Shown here piece by piece: positions 8,274 through 16,488 of a stretch of 64,000 bases of DNA; position 1 is the first letter of the stretch; every line of letters begins with the position of its first letter. A program made the translations under genes and the position numbers. The DNA is from UBA1181 sp045600225 (GTDB lineage Bacteria; Bacteroidota; Bacteroidia; Bacteroidales; Paludibacteraceae). The notes under the pieces were generated by a model. It was given only the letters and a program-made list of their open reading frames with translations. It was not told the DNA's origin and ran no database searches. The stretch is taken from NCBI GenBank assembly GCA_045600225.1, contig JAZRXL010000061.1, forward strand, positions 1 through 64,000, read 5' to 3'.

Positions 8274-8311
8274 AAATAAAGGCGTACTTTTGCACGTCTT
8301 TATTTTTTTGT
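8274..8311 (+). terminator. Terminator of the glsB-like gene, overlapping a -7 box
   Basis: AAATAAAGGCGT (8274-8285) pairs with ACGTCTTTATTT (8294-8305, one G-T pair) and is followed by T. The loop contains TACTTTTG (8285-8292), an exact -7 consensus just upstream of the transporter gene at 8315. Confidence 0.65.
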
Positions 8312-8314
8312 CCT

Positions 8315-9274
8315 ATGATTAACTTTTTGAAAACATACGCCCTGTTCATCTCAATGATGATAGGTATTGTATTCCACTCTGTTTTTACCGACGTTTCCTT
8401 TGTCACAAAATACTTTATGGATGAACCATTAAGGGACATCACCTTCATTACGAAATATATGCTTTTCGTAATGCTTTTCATCGTCTATTGCAAAGTAGAT
8501 GTCAGACAATTCAGATTCAAACCTTGGCACATTTATCTTCTGGGAATACAATTCTCCGTTTGCATTCTATTTTACCTACTGGTCTTCAAGTTCGACAAGG
8601 AAGTGGCAGAAGGAGGTCTTATCTGCCTACTGGCACCAACTGCCACATCAGCTCCCGTCATCACAGGTCTTCTGGGTGGTAGCGTAGCCGGATTAGTCAC
8701 TTACAGCATCACCAGCAACCTTCTGGTTGCCATTTTCGCACCACTCTACTTTTCGTTGATCGGAGCTCATGGAACAGGCGCAGACCTCTCTTTTTTCGAA
8801 GCATTTGGAATCATCTGTAGCAAGGCCTTCCCATTAATCTTTGGTCCCTTCGTATTATCTCTCATTTTGAAATTTTTCATCCCTTCCATCCACAATTTTT
8901 TTAAAAAGAAACAAGGAATATCATTTTGGTTGTGGACCATTGCATTGGTACTTCTAATGGCTCGAACAACTACCGATCTTCTTAGCATGACACCACAAGA
9001 AAGATCCGCATCATTCAGTCTTGCCCTAGTTGCATTACTCACCTGTTTGGTACAATTCATTGCAGGAAGACGCATGGGTAAGGCTTATCACAACAAGGTG
9101 GCAAGCGGACAAGCATACGGACAGAAAAATACAATCCTTGCCATCTGGATGGCTCAAACCTTTTTCAATCCGATTGTTGCTGTGGCACCTGCCACTTATG
9201 TTCTTTGGCAAAATCTTGTCAACTCCTACCAATTATGGAAACATAGAAGCGGAAGAAGAAAAGATCAAGACTAA
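8315..9274 (+). CDS. Bile acid:sodium symporter (BASS)-like transporter
   Basis: It is 319 residues with about nine or ten hydrophobic helices. The segment LLAPTATSAPVITGLLGG (about residues 110-127) is the broken-helix motif of the BASS/AEC-like fold that lines the sodium and substrate site. It is predicted to move an organic anion across the inner membrane with sodium; the real substrate is unknown. It has no signal peptide. It runs convergent to the minus-strand exported-protein operon, with only 4 bases between stop codons. Confidence 0.75.
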   Translation: MINFLKTYALFISMMIGIVFHSVFTDVSFVTKYFMDEPLRDITFITKYMLFVMLFIVYCKVDVRQFRFKPWHIYLLGIQFSVCILFYLLVFKFDKEVAEGGLICLLAPTATSAPVITGLLGGSVAGLVTYSITSNLLVAIFAPLYFSLIGAHGTGADLSFFEAFGIICSKAFPLIFGPFVLSLILKFFIPSIHNFFKKKQGISFWLWTIALVLLMARTTTDLLSMTPQERSASFSLALVALLTCLVQFIAGRRMGKAYHNKVASGQAYGQKNTILAIWMAQTFFNPIVAVAPATYVLWQNLVNSYQLWKHRSGRRKDQD

Positions 9275-9278
9275 CCAT

Positions 9279-10238
9279 TTACAACTCTACAATCATCGAA
9301 ACCTCAGGGGAGACTTCTCCCGTTATCTTATTTACATAATCTACCACTGACTGTAGTTTGACATACTTGACATATTGCACCTCGTCAGGGATGTTAAACT
9401 CAATCCATCCGGCACGTTTACCATCTACCGCCATCGAGTAATCAGCTTTAGGATTATAATTAACAAGATACGGAACACCATTCAACTCAACCGCTGTAGT
9501 CTGCAGGAAATACCGATTGCTCGGATGAAACTTCTGAACATTATGACTACGATTAGCCATAGTGTCGACAAGCACTCCATCAATGTACAAGCGACAACAA
9601 GGCACATCCCCATTCTCTGCGTAAGTGGCGAGAGCCCCATCATACAAGACTGGTTCATATCTTGCACTAACATGCAGAAGTTCATACTCCCCTTCTTTAG
9701 ATGGGAAGGTGTTGATTTCATGCCACTCTATGCCATCTTGAGAGACGGACACAAGAGCAGGCTCCTGCTGACCGTTACCATATATCTTAAAATCATTTCC
9801 TTCTCGATTTTTGATATAATGATCAAACGAAAGTACAACATAGGCGCCAAACCCTCCAATCGAGTAAAGTGAACTTGAATCGCCATCAATCAAATGAGCC
9901 TGTGAATACTTGGAATCATCATAAAATTGACCGTATGTGGTAAAACACTCCACAACACGATTGGCAAACCCTATGCCAACAAAAGTAGCAGTATCTTCAA
10001 ACGATATTTGAGGCTCCTCATTGGTATCCTGCGGTGTAGTATCTGTCTCTGGATTTTTGTCTAAATTGTCGAGAAACTCTTCATACTCACGAACTAAATT
10101 GGGATCACAGACCTTACCAGAGAAACTCAGTCCCAGTCCAGCAGGGACAATCACACAATCATCATTATCCGACCCCTCTTTACAAGAAAAGAGTGCCACC
10201 AGCAAGATGGCACTCATTATAAATATACCTTTCCCCAT
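9279..10238 (-). CDS. Surface lipoprotein, function unknown
   Basis: It is 319 residues with a lipoprotein signal peptide (MSAILLVALFSC, then KEGSDNDDC), so it is probably anchored in the outer membrane and may be surface exposed. A low-complexity Asp/Thr/Glu linker (about residues 58-75) leads to a beta-rich domain with GGFGAYVVLSFDHYIKN and DFKIYGNG, resembling a recurrent domain in Bacteroidota cell-surface proteins. The start codon overlaps the previous stop by one base (TAATG), implying translational coupling to the DUF4465-like gene. No enzyme motif was recognised. Confidence 0.75.
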   Translation of the reverse strand: MGKGIFIMSAILLVALFSCKEGSDNDDCVIVPAGLGLSFSGKVCDPNLVREYEEFLDNLDKNPETDTTPQDTNEEPQISFEDTATFVGIGFANRVVECFTTYGQFYDDSKYSQAHLIDGDSSSLYSIGGFGAYVVLSFDHYIKNREGNDFKIYGNGQQEPALVSVSQDGIEWHEINTFPSKEGEYELLHVSARYEPVLYDGALATYAENGDVPCCRLYIDGVLVDTMANRSHNVQKFHPSNRYFLQTTAVELNGVPYLVNYNPKADYSMAVDGKRAGWIEFNIPDEVQYVKYVKLQSVVDYVNKITGEVSPEVSMIVEL

Positions 10239-11584
10239 TATCTTGCAGATCTTGTTACCTTGATGTTATCAATAGCACAATAAGCAGGAACATTCAAGCC
10301 ATAAGGACCTGACTGATCCTCAGAAGCAATAATGTTGATACGGAACTCCTTATGAGCACCCAATTCTGACAGATCAACTGATTTTGTCCACTCCAAACAA
10401 GGTTTGCCATCCTTGCAAAGGTAACCAGCAATCATTTCCCCTGCCTTCTCCTCATCGTCATAAGCCTCAACTAAGATAGCCACCCAGGTATTCTCATCTG
10501 CAGACACATTAAACCCATCTCCGTAGGTGATGGAATTCAACAAATAGATACCATTGTTAAACATGAATGAGTTGATAACAAATGGCTCGTCATCATCCAT
10601 CAAGAATGGAGCTCGTCCATCGTAGCTAACTGAGGTTTGCACAAGATCATTGTATCCATACAACATAAAGAAAAAGTCTGATCCGTCCGCACCATTTCCT
10701 TCTTGAGAAGGATCATCTGTAGCATTTGCATTGTAGACAGACAACTGTCTCATATATCCTCCATCATCAATATTGTCTGAACCATAATTTGAAACAGCGG
10801 CGCCACCCGACCAATAAGCCGAACCATAAGCATAATCTCCATGCCAGTTTTGGGTCAGACCAGTCATGAATCCAGAAGCAGGTTCATAGACAATATACTC
10901 TTCTGCATCACCGGATCCTGAAGGTCCATAAAGAAGTTCTCCTCCATACTCCTCACTATCCACCAATTCAGCAGAAGTCTCGTAATAGTTGCCACCTGCC
11001 ATTCCAGAAAGTTTCTCCAAGCCTAAATAGCAAGTGATAGTTCCATCTTCATTTTCAACGATCACATTGTTTGCAAACGCCTCTTTTTCCGTGTATACTT
11101 TTGGCACCTCCTTTACAACTTCTTTTACTATTGTATCGTGTATCTCTTTTACAATTTCTTTTTCAACCTCTTTTACAATAGTATCGTGCACCTCAACAAT
11201 TTTATCGACCAAAACCGTATCCTTAACTGTTACTATTTTCTCAACCTCTACCTCAACCGTATCTTTTATGGTTACTAGTTTCTCCACCTCAACAGTGTCC
11301 TTCACCGTTACCACTTTTTCTACCTCTATGGTATCCTTGACAGTAACTATCGTTTCCTTTTCTACAGTATCTTTAACAACGAATATCTTCTCCACTTCCA
11401 CCTTGACAGTATCACGGATCACCTCAGGTTGAGTTGGTTGGTCATCTCCGAAATAAGTACGCTTGAAATCTTCTAAAGGGATGGTGTATTTAGAGTTGTC
11501 ATTTTTCTCGACAGTCATTGTTTGGGCTGCATAAAGCGAAGCACCCACTAAGCACAATAGTAGTATGTTGTATATCTTTTTCAT
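10238..11584 (-). CDS. Exported protein with Val/Lys/Asp repeats and DUF4465-like domain
   Basis: It is 448 residues. A Sec signal peptide (MKKIYNILLLCLVGASLYA) is followed by residues about 55-165 made of a degenerate repeat of the form VKDTVEVEKIVTVKDTVEV, and HDTIVKEV variants, probably an extended stalk. The C-terminal 250 residues have features of DUF4465: GDYAYGSAYWSGGAAVSNY, SVYNAN, and a carbohydrate-binding-like beta-sandwich ending in AYCAIDNIKVTRSAR. It is probably secreted or surface attached. It lies 11 bases after the preceding gene and overlaps the next by one base. The ligand is unknown. Confidence 0.8.
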   Translation of the reverse strand: MKKIYNILLLCLVGASLYAAQTMTVEKNDNSKYTIPLEDFKRTYFGDDQPTQPEVIRDTVKVEVEKIFVVKDTVEKETIVTVKDTIEVEKVVTVKDTVEVEKLVTIKDTVEVEVEKIVTVKDTVLVDKIVEVHDTIVKEVEKEIVKEIHDTIVKEVVKEVPKVYTEKEAFANNVIVENEDGTITCYLGLEKLSGMAGGNYYETSAELVDSEEYGGELLYGPSGSGDAEEYIVYEPASGFMTGLTQNWHGDYAYGSAYWSGGAAVSNYGSDNIDDGGYMRQLSVYNANATDDPSQEGNGADGSDFFFMLYGYNDLVQTSVSYDGRAPFLMDDDEPFVINSFMFNNGIYLLNSITYGDGFNVSADENTWVAILVEAYDDEEKAGEMIAGYLCKDGKPCLEWTKSVDLSELGAHKEFRINIIASEDQSGPYGLNVPAYCAIDNIKVTRSAR

Positions 11585-11595
11585 TTCAATATCAG

Positions 11596-12051
11596 TTATT
11601 TGTTAATAATTTGCATAGATTGTTTCCCGATCTTTACCACATAAACGCCCGACGGATATTGGGTAAAATCAATTGTAGACTCCTTTGTCACAGCCATCAT
11701 CTTACCCGTAGGGGTATAGACACAGATCTCTTGGATGGCATTTTCAACCACCAAAAGCTGTCGATCATAAAAATACTGAATGGATATAACAGGTGTATTT
11801 ACAATAGAAGTCGGCTCTTGCACAACATCCTCTGAAATGAAATACTCTTGAACCTCATCGATATCGAACTGCATCTTAGCATTCGATGCGGTAACGACTA
11901 TTTTGGTTCCCAACTTACTCACTTCGCATCCATCTAACACATACCGATAGATGGTGCCATCTTTTTCTTTTAACACCACAGAATTATACTCAGCCAAAGC
12001 GGTATCGTACACGCCAAGTAATAATGCTGCAGATACTAAATACTTAAACAT
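11596..12051 (-). CDS. Small exported protein with T9SS-like C-terminal tail
   Basis: It is 151 residues with a signal peptide (MFKYLVSAALLLGVYDTALA). Residues 20-80 (VVLKEKDGTIYRYVLD, then KMQFDIDEVQEYFI) form a short beta-rich unit. The C-terminus (VYTPTGKMMAV, then YPSGVYVVKIGKQSMQIINK) resembles the type A sorting domain of the type IX secretion system, though such domains also appear degenerate in Bacteroidales. It is first gene of the three-gene exported-protein operon, with a structured leader of about 130 bases. The function is unknown. Confidence 0.7.
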   Translation of the reverse strand: MFKYLVSAALLLGVYDTALAEYNSVVLKEKDGTIYRYVLDGCEVSKLGTKIVVTASNAKMQFDIDEVQEYFISEDVVQEPTSIVNTPVISIQYFYDRQLLVVENAIQEICVYTPTGKMMAVTKESTIDFTQYPSGVYVVKIGKQSMQIINK

Positions 12052-12180
12052 ATTATAAAATTTAAATTAATCTGCGCATTGATATCCTTTTATGGCGCAA
12101 CTGAATCGGTTTTAATAATGGTTGTTCCACCAACCATCCCTATCTGTTGGACCACGAAACCTTAAAACGAATATCATTTC
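12052..12180 (-). promoter_or_regulatory. Structured leader of the exported-protein operon
   Basis: The leader of about 130 bases holds a hairpin ATGGTTG/CAACCAT (12118-12137, loop of 6) and a second possible stem of 5 bp (GCGCA against TGCGC) closer to the start codon. It could be a cis-regulatory RNA. It does not match a complete riboswitch consensus that I recognise. Confidence 0.35.
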
Positions 12181-12186
12181 GTACTG

Positions 12187-12218
12187 CAAAGGTAATATCT
12201 TTATTCCTTTTGACAAAA
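12187..12218 (-). promoter_or_regulatory. Promoter of the exported-protein operon
   Basis: On the minus strand TACCTTTG (12187-12194) is the -7 box and TTTTG (12214-12218) the -33 element, separated by 19 bases, matching the Bacteroidota consensus. Confidence 0.7.
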
Positions 12219-12248
12219 TTCTAAACCTATTCGGAATCTCCTGTAACC

Positions 12249-12285
12249 AAAAGTCTTCCCAACCAAAACAAGAGGTTGGGAAGAC
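12249..12285 (-). terminator. Terminator after the YidE-like transporter
   Basis: A perfect 12-bp stem, GTCTTCCCAACC (12253-12264) with GGTTGGGAAGAC (12274-12285), is followed on the minus strand by a short T run. It ends transcription from the transporter gene ending at 12310. Confidence 0.8.
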
Positions 12286-12309
12286 AGGTTAGGTTTAATA
12301 AAGCAGAAA

Positions 12310-13965
12310 TCAGACTGATAGGAGTATCAATATCTGAGCGAACAAAATACGCAAAAACATGGTTAAGGGATATACTGTTGCGTAAGAAAGAGAAGCTTTA
12401 CCTGCACTGATTGTATTGGCAAAAGCCAATGCGGCAGGATCGGTCATACCTCCAGATATGAGTCCCATCAATTGAGCACCCTCCAACTTACAAAATAACT
12501 TACCAACTAAAATTACAATAATGACTGGGATCAATGTTATAAGCATACCCATAAGGAACCACGAGAAACCATGTTCAACCAATGTAACGAAAAAGATCTT
12601 CCCAGACGATAATCCCACTGCTGCCAAGAACAGAGAGATTCCTATCTCTTGTAACATTTTCTTTGCACTATGGGTCACATAGGTAACGATACCCAACTGA
12701 GTACCGTACCGGCTCATCAAAATGGCAATAATCAACGGTCCTCCTGCCAATCCCAACTTAACAGGAATAGGAACTACAGGTATACTGAACGGAATAGAAC
12801 CCAACACAATACCAACCAAAACACCTAAGAAAATAGGTATCAGATACGGATCATTCAGTCTTCCTTTCGTATTACCAACAAAACGGGCTGCCTTCTGGAT
12901 TCCCTGCTCGTTTCCAACCACCACAACAATATCTCCCAACACCAGCTTAACCGAATCGGAAGGGAATATATCCACATCACCTCGGATAATTCTCGAAACA
13001 TTCACATTGAACTTTTCCAGAAAATTGATCTTTCCTAAACTCTCTCCATCAACCTCAGACTTGGTAATGGTAATCTTCTTGCATATCAAATGCTTGTCGA
13101 GTACCTCCCAATCTTTGATGTCCATATCAATCCTTACACCAATACACAACTCAATATTTTTAGCCGATTCTTTTGATGAGATAATGAAGATGCGATCTCC
13201 TTCTTCTAACACAGAACTATCCTGAGGTATCTCCATATACTGAGTATTGGTATGATACAAACGGGTGGCAACAAAATCAACCTCTAAAATCTCTTTTAGT
13301 TTTCCAAGAGTAACACCAAAGCATGATGGATTACGCATCTCTATCGTATACTTATCAAGTCCTTTATTTTGAGATTCTTGCAACTCTTCCTCTTTCCCTT
13401 GTCCACACACATATCTCAACACAATGCAAGCAAGTATAACACCTACCACACCCATAGGATAAGCAATGGCATAGCCAGCAGACAAACCATCGGCAGAGGA
13501 TTCGTACAAATCGGTATAAGTTTGTTGCGCCGCTCCCAATCCTGGAGTGTTAGTCACAGCACCAGACATAATTCCGACCAATGAAGGAAGATCCAAATGA
13601 CAAGTAATCGACAAAACATATGTCACCACTGCACCCAACATGACAATGCTGGCTGCCAACACATTCAACGTAACACCTCCATTTTTGAAAGAAGAAAAGA
13701 ACCCTGGTCCCACTTGTAAACCAATGGAATAGACAAACAATATCAGTCCAAATTCCTTGACGAAATGCAACACAGGCTCATTCAAGGTTAGAAAATCAAA
13801 CTGACCTAAGAAAATGCCAAAGAACAATATCCAAGTGACCCCCAAAGAGATTCCCTTTATCTTCAACTTACTCAAAGACAAACCTCCCACTATGGTTGCA
13901 GAAACCAATAGGATAGTCTGTCCGATACTTGGATGCGAAATCAAATTTACAAACCAATTATCCAT
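12310..13965 (-). CDS. YidE/AspT-type transporter with two TrkA-C domains
   Basis: It is 551 residues. Two membrane halves of five or more helices each (residues about 10-185 and 370-551) flank a soluble centre with two RCK_C/TrkA-C domains (residues about 205-285 and 295-365, ending DSVKLVLGDIVVVVGNEQG). Conserved membrane motifs are SGAVTNTPGLGAAQQ in the first half and SGGMTDPAALAFANTIS in the second, the AspT/YidE/YbjL duplication. AspT is an aspartate:alanine antiporter, but the substrate here is unknown. The gene is divergent from a LysR regulator that may control it. Confidence 0.88.
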   Translation of the reverse strand: MDNWFVNLISHPSIGQTILLVSATIVGGLSLSKLKIKGISLGVTWILFFGIFLGQFDFLTLNEPVLHFVKEFGLILFVYSIGLQVGPGFFSSFKNGGVTLNVLAASIVMLGAVVTYVLSITCHLDLPSLVGIMSGAVTNTPGLGAAQQTYTDLYESSADGLSAGYAIAYPMGVVGVILACIVLRYVCGQGKEEELQESQNKGLDKYTIEMRNPSCFGVTLGKLKEILEVDFVATRLYHTNTQYMEIPQDSSVLEEGDRIFIISSKESAKNIELCIGVRIDMDIKDWEVLDKHLICKKITITKSEVDGESLGKINFLEKFNVNVSRIIRGDVDIFPSDSVKLVLGDIVVVVGNEQGIQKAARFVGNTKGRLNDPYLIPIFLGVLVGIVLGSIPFSIPVVPIPVKLGLAGGPLIIAILMSRYGTQLGIVTYVTHSAKKMLQEIGISLFLAAVGLSSGKIFFVTLVEHGFSWFLMGMLITLIPVIIVILVGKLFCKLEGAQLMGLISGGMTDPAALAFANTISAGKASLSYATVYPLTMFLRILFAQILILLSV

Positions 13966-13969
13966 CTTC

Positions 13970-14047
13970 CTATCTTCCGTTTGTTGTATAAAGTTTAATC
14001 ATAATACCGCAACAAATGGCAACTCCTAATGCAATTACAAATCCCAT
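13970..14047 (-). CDS. Possible 25-residue membrane peptide
   Basis: An ATG at 14047 opens a 26-codon frame, stop included, that ends 4 bases before the transporter's start codon. The product begins MGFVIALGVAICCGIMIKLY and is a single hydrophobic helix with a basic tail. Position and composition suggest a small transporter subunit or regulatory leader peptide. It could also be chance, because only one hydrophobic stretch supports it. Confidence 0.4.
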   Translation of the reverse strand: MGFVIALGVAICCGIMIKLYTTNGR

Positions 14048-14150
14048 AATTCATCCAATTTTAAATATTAAACAAATACTGTATCGAACACTTTTTTCTA
14101 AATTTTTTCGGCAAAATTAGATTGTCATTGAATTTTTATACACCTTTGTA

Positions 14151-14188
14151 ACCGATTTTATTCTATGGTATCAATCGATAAAACCGAT
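14151..14188. promoter_or_regulatory. Candidate LysR operator
   Basis: An imperfect inverted repeat, ACCGATTTTAT (14151-14161) and ATAAAACCGAT (14178-14188), ends 4 bases before the regulator's start. A weak -7 box (CACCTTTG, 14142-14149) lies just upstream. The arrangement would suit autoregulation and control of the divergent transporter. Confidence 0.35.
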
Positions 14189-14192
14189 CAAT

Positions 14193-15086
14193 ATGGAATT
14201 ACGGCAATTAAGATATTTTCTTAAAGCATCTGACACTCTGAATTTTACGGATGCAGCACGACAATTATACATCACACAGAGTACCCTCTCGCAACAAATA
14301 AAACAATTGGAAGACGAACTAAACGTTCTTCTTTTCGACAGGATTGGGAAAAAAGTATACTTAACAGAGGCAGGGAAAGAATTTTTGCCATTTGCCAAAC
14401 AAACGGTAGAGGATGCCGAATTGGGAGTGCAGCGCATCCGAGATCTGCAAGGTATCAGAAGAGGTACGCTTCGCATTGGCATCACCTATAGTTTAAGTTT
14501 CGGTTTCAGCTCCATCCTTTTAAAGTTCATGAAAGAATACCCGAACATCAAACTAGAGGTTATATACGACACAGCTCTTGAGCTGTTACAAAAACTTAAA
14601 AACAGGGATTTGGACTTCGTTTTATCATTTAACATGTCCGTTCCTGAAGAACAGATTGAGTTCACAGACCTTTTCGAGGTTCCTTTGTGTGCCATTGTGC
14701 ATCTAAGACATCCATTGGCATTTCATAAGAATGTATCATTAGAAGAGATTAAACACTACTCTCTCGTGCTTCCTTCCAAAGGACTGAATGCAAGAAGTTC
14801 GTTGGATGATCTGCTTCGCAAACACAATCTGTCAATTGATCCTCATCTAGAGATGAATGATGCAAACATTTTACTGCAACTGGTAGAATCATCTCTTTAC
14901 ATCACCATTCTTTCAAAAACCACCATCTTCGGAAGACCCGAGTTAAGGGCTATTCCCATCAAAGAACAAGAAGGTGGAATGCAAGCCTCCGTACTTACAA
15001 TGAAAGGCTCCTACCAAAAAGCATCTGCATTAGCCTTTCTAAGACTATTTAAAGAGGAACTGAAATATACCTCCACCTCACAATAA
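14193..15086 (+). CDS. LysR-family transcriptional regulator
   Basis: It is 297 residues. The N-terminal winged helix-turn-helix is clear (MELRQLRYFLKASDTLNFTD, then AARQLYITQSTLSQQIKQLE and FDRIGKKVYLTEAG). The C-terminal effector domain begins near residue 90 (GTLRIGITYS). It is divergent from the YidE-type transporter, the usual geometry for a LysR protein and its target. The overall pattern resembles the CynR/CysB-type regulators; the effector is not identifiable. Confidence 0.92.
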   Translation: MELRQLRYFLKASDTLNFTDAARQLYITQSTLSQQIKQLEDELNVLLFDRIGKKVYLTEAGKEFLPFAKQTVEDAELGVQRIRDLQGIRRGTLRIGITYSLSFGFSSILLKFMKEYPNIKLEVIYDTALELLQKLKNRDLDFVLSFNMSVPEEQIEFTDLFEVPLCAIVHLRHPLAFHKNVSLEEIKHYSLVLPSKGLNARSSLDDLLRKHNLSIDPHLEMNDANILLQLVESSLYITILSKTTIFGRPELRAIPIKEQEGGMQASVLTMKGSYQKASALAFLRLFKEELKYTSTSQ

Positions 15087-15091
15087 AAGGA

Positions 15092-15120
15092 GATGGGGCA
15101 TCAGAAATTGACGCCCCATC
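15092..15120. terminator. Bidirectional terminator between lysR and the outer-membrane protein gene
   Basis: GATGGGGC (15092-15099) pairs with GCCCCATC (15113-15120); ATTTTC follows on the plus strand. It lies between two convergent genes. Confidence 0.7.
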
Positions 15121-15149
15121 ATTTTCAAATATCCCCCAAAGAATCAAAA

Positions 15150-15779
15150 TTATTTTTTCAAGAAAATATTATACGAAACACCAATCTGCACCCCAAGGTC
15201 TTTATACCACTGGTTTTCATTAGTACTTCTTTGGGTATTACTGTTGTAGAAATCCTTAGTCAACTCAGCGCCAGTAAGGTTCCCTGAAACAAAAACATCC
15301 ACTTTCCTAAATGTAACACCGATTCTCGGACTTACATATATTCCATGCAATATCTCATTTTCAATGGTCTCCTCATATCCCCATCGAGACGCTGAGACCT
15401 TGAAATAAGAGTAGTCCTCGTCCGTAATCTTTTTCAAACCAAAAAGATAGCCAACACGAAGGTCTACAAATGGAGTGATCTTGCGCTTCAATGGGGTCCA
15501 TCGTGCACAAGCATAAAGAGGCAAGGCACTTGCGTGCTCATCGCCATCACTATATATCTTATACCCCAAACCCACTCCTACCGAGAATGGCTTCTCGAAG
15601 TAGTAAGAAGCATTGAAACAAACATCCGAAGCAAAAAACAACTCATCACAGAATTCGTTGACTAAGAACGCCACCTCCGGACGAAGGCAGAAGCCATTTC
15701 GTTGGTACTCTTCTCCTTTTGAAAACACAGAAGTAATGGACAGAAGAGACAATATAGATATTAAAAGATATTTACGCAT
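15150..15779 (-). CDS. Outer-membrane beta-barrel protein
   Basis: It is 209 residues with a signal peptide (MRKYLLISILSLLSITSVFS). Alternating hydrophobic and polar strands (FSVGVGLGYKIY, ITPFVDLRVGYLFG, IYVSPRIGVTFR, VDVFVSGNLTG) and the final strand LGVQIGVSYNIFL fit an eight-stranded porin-like/OmpA-like barrel. No enzyme or peptidoglycan-binding domain is seen. It sits 26 bases after the Cys-motif membrane protein and may share its transcript. Confidence 0.72.
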   Translation of the reverse strand: MRKYLLISILSLLSITSVFSKGEEYQRNGFCLRPEVAFLVNEFCDELFFASDVCFNASYYFEKPFSVGVGLGYKIYSDGDEHASALPLYACARWTPLKRKITPFVDLRVGYLFGLKKITDEDYSYFKVSASRWGYEETIENEILHGIYVSPRIGVTFRKVDVFVSGNLTGAELTKDFYNSNTQRSTNENQWYKDLGVQIGVSYNIFLKK

Positions 15780-15805
15780 AATAGTATTTTATTCCTCGAC
15801 TATAA

Positions 15806-16423
15806 TCACCTTAAAAATTCACTGAAAAAAAATCTGTCTCTATTAGAATCAACCACCACCTCTAATTGATATCGACAGTCCTGAGACAAACCCAATAGAA
15901 TGTCTTTAGGCATTGATCGTAAAATGCGACTAATATCTTCCTTTCTATCTTTAATCGACGCCCACACATTTATATCTACAAGAGACCCCTCTGTTGTAAT
16001 TACGAAATCAACAACACCATTATTCGGATACCAATTGTTATCTTCAAGCCACAATGCATTGTCCTCAAGATAGGATTTCATATTTCTCATCACCACCTCA
16101 CGTTGAGCATTCTCTCTACCAGGCAGGTCTGAATCATAATAACTCGGACGACCATCAACATCTCCATCCATAGGTTCTAAACAAGAAGACATTGTGCAAG
16201 TAGCCATCAAGGAGAGTCCTGCAACTGTCACAAAGTGTCCTAAGCTTTGCTTCTTGCTCAACTCCCTTTCCAAATAAGACAACTCTGCCTCACACTTTGG
16301 ACAGGTACCTTTACATTCACCTCTGTATGTACACTCTTGTGTTAATAGAACGATGTCATTCTCTTCTGCAATTTTACGCCTTATTTCTTTTAGCGCCTTG
16401 CATTTTTCCTTTCCTTTATTCAT
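15806..16423 (-). CDS. Cys-motif membrane-anchored protein, Bacteroidota hypothetical
   Basis: It is 205 residues from the chosen start (a second ATG lies four codons upstream). The N-terminal charged helix (CKALKEIRRKIAEENDI) is followed by ECTYRGECKGTCPKCEAE, a four-cysteine cluster suggestive of metal or Fe-S binding, then a hydrophobic segment (FVTVAGLSLMATCTMSSC) and an exported-looking domain with a beta-rich end (VDFVITTEGSLVDINVW). The same layout, Cys cluster then transmembrane helix, is seen in other Bacteroidota hypotheticals. I cannot assign a function. Confidence 0.65.
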   Translation of the reverse strand: MNKGKEKCKALKEIRRKIAEENDIVLLTQECTYRGECKGTCPKCEAELSYLERELSKKQSLGHFVTVAGLSLMATCTMSSCLEPMDGDVDGRPSYYDSDLPGRENAQREVVMRNMKSYLEDNALWLEDNNWYPNNGVVDFVITTEGSLVDINVWASIKDRKEDISRILRSMPKDILLGLSQDCRYQLEVVVDSNRDRFFFSEFLR

Positions 16424-16445
16424 AAAAAATGTCATTTACATAAAC

Positions 16446-16478
16446 AATAACAAGCCAGCACAATGCCGACTTGTTATT
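16446..16478 (-). terminator. Terminator after the dehydratase-activase fusion
   Basis: On the minus strand AATAACAAGTCGGCA and TGCTGGCTTGTTATT form a 15-bp stem with two G-T pairs and a 3-base loop. The T run is weak. Confidence 0.65.
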
Positions 16479-16488
16479 TACTCTTTAT

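Noticed and set aside
12052..12200. Cobalamin riboswitch upstream of the exported-protein operon
   Set aside because: Fragments such as AGGGA and GGTG occur, but the conserved CCCGC-ACTGT core is missing, so it is not called; kept only as an unidentified structured leader.
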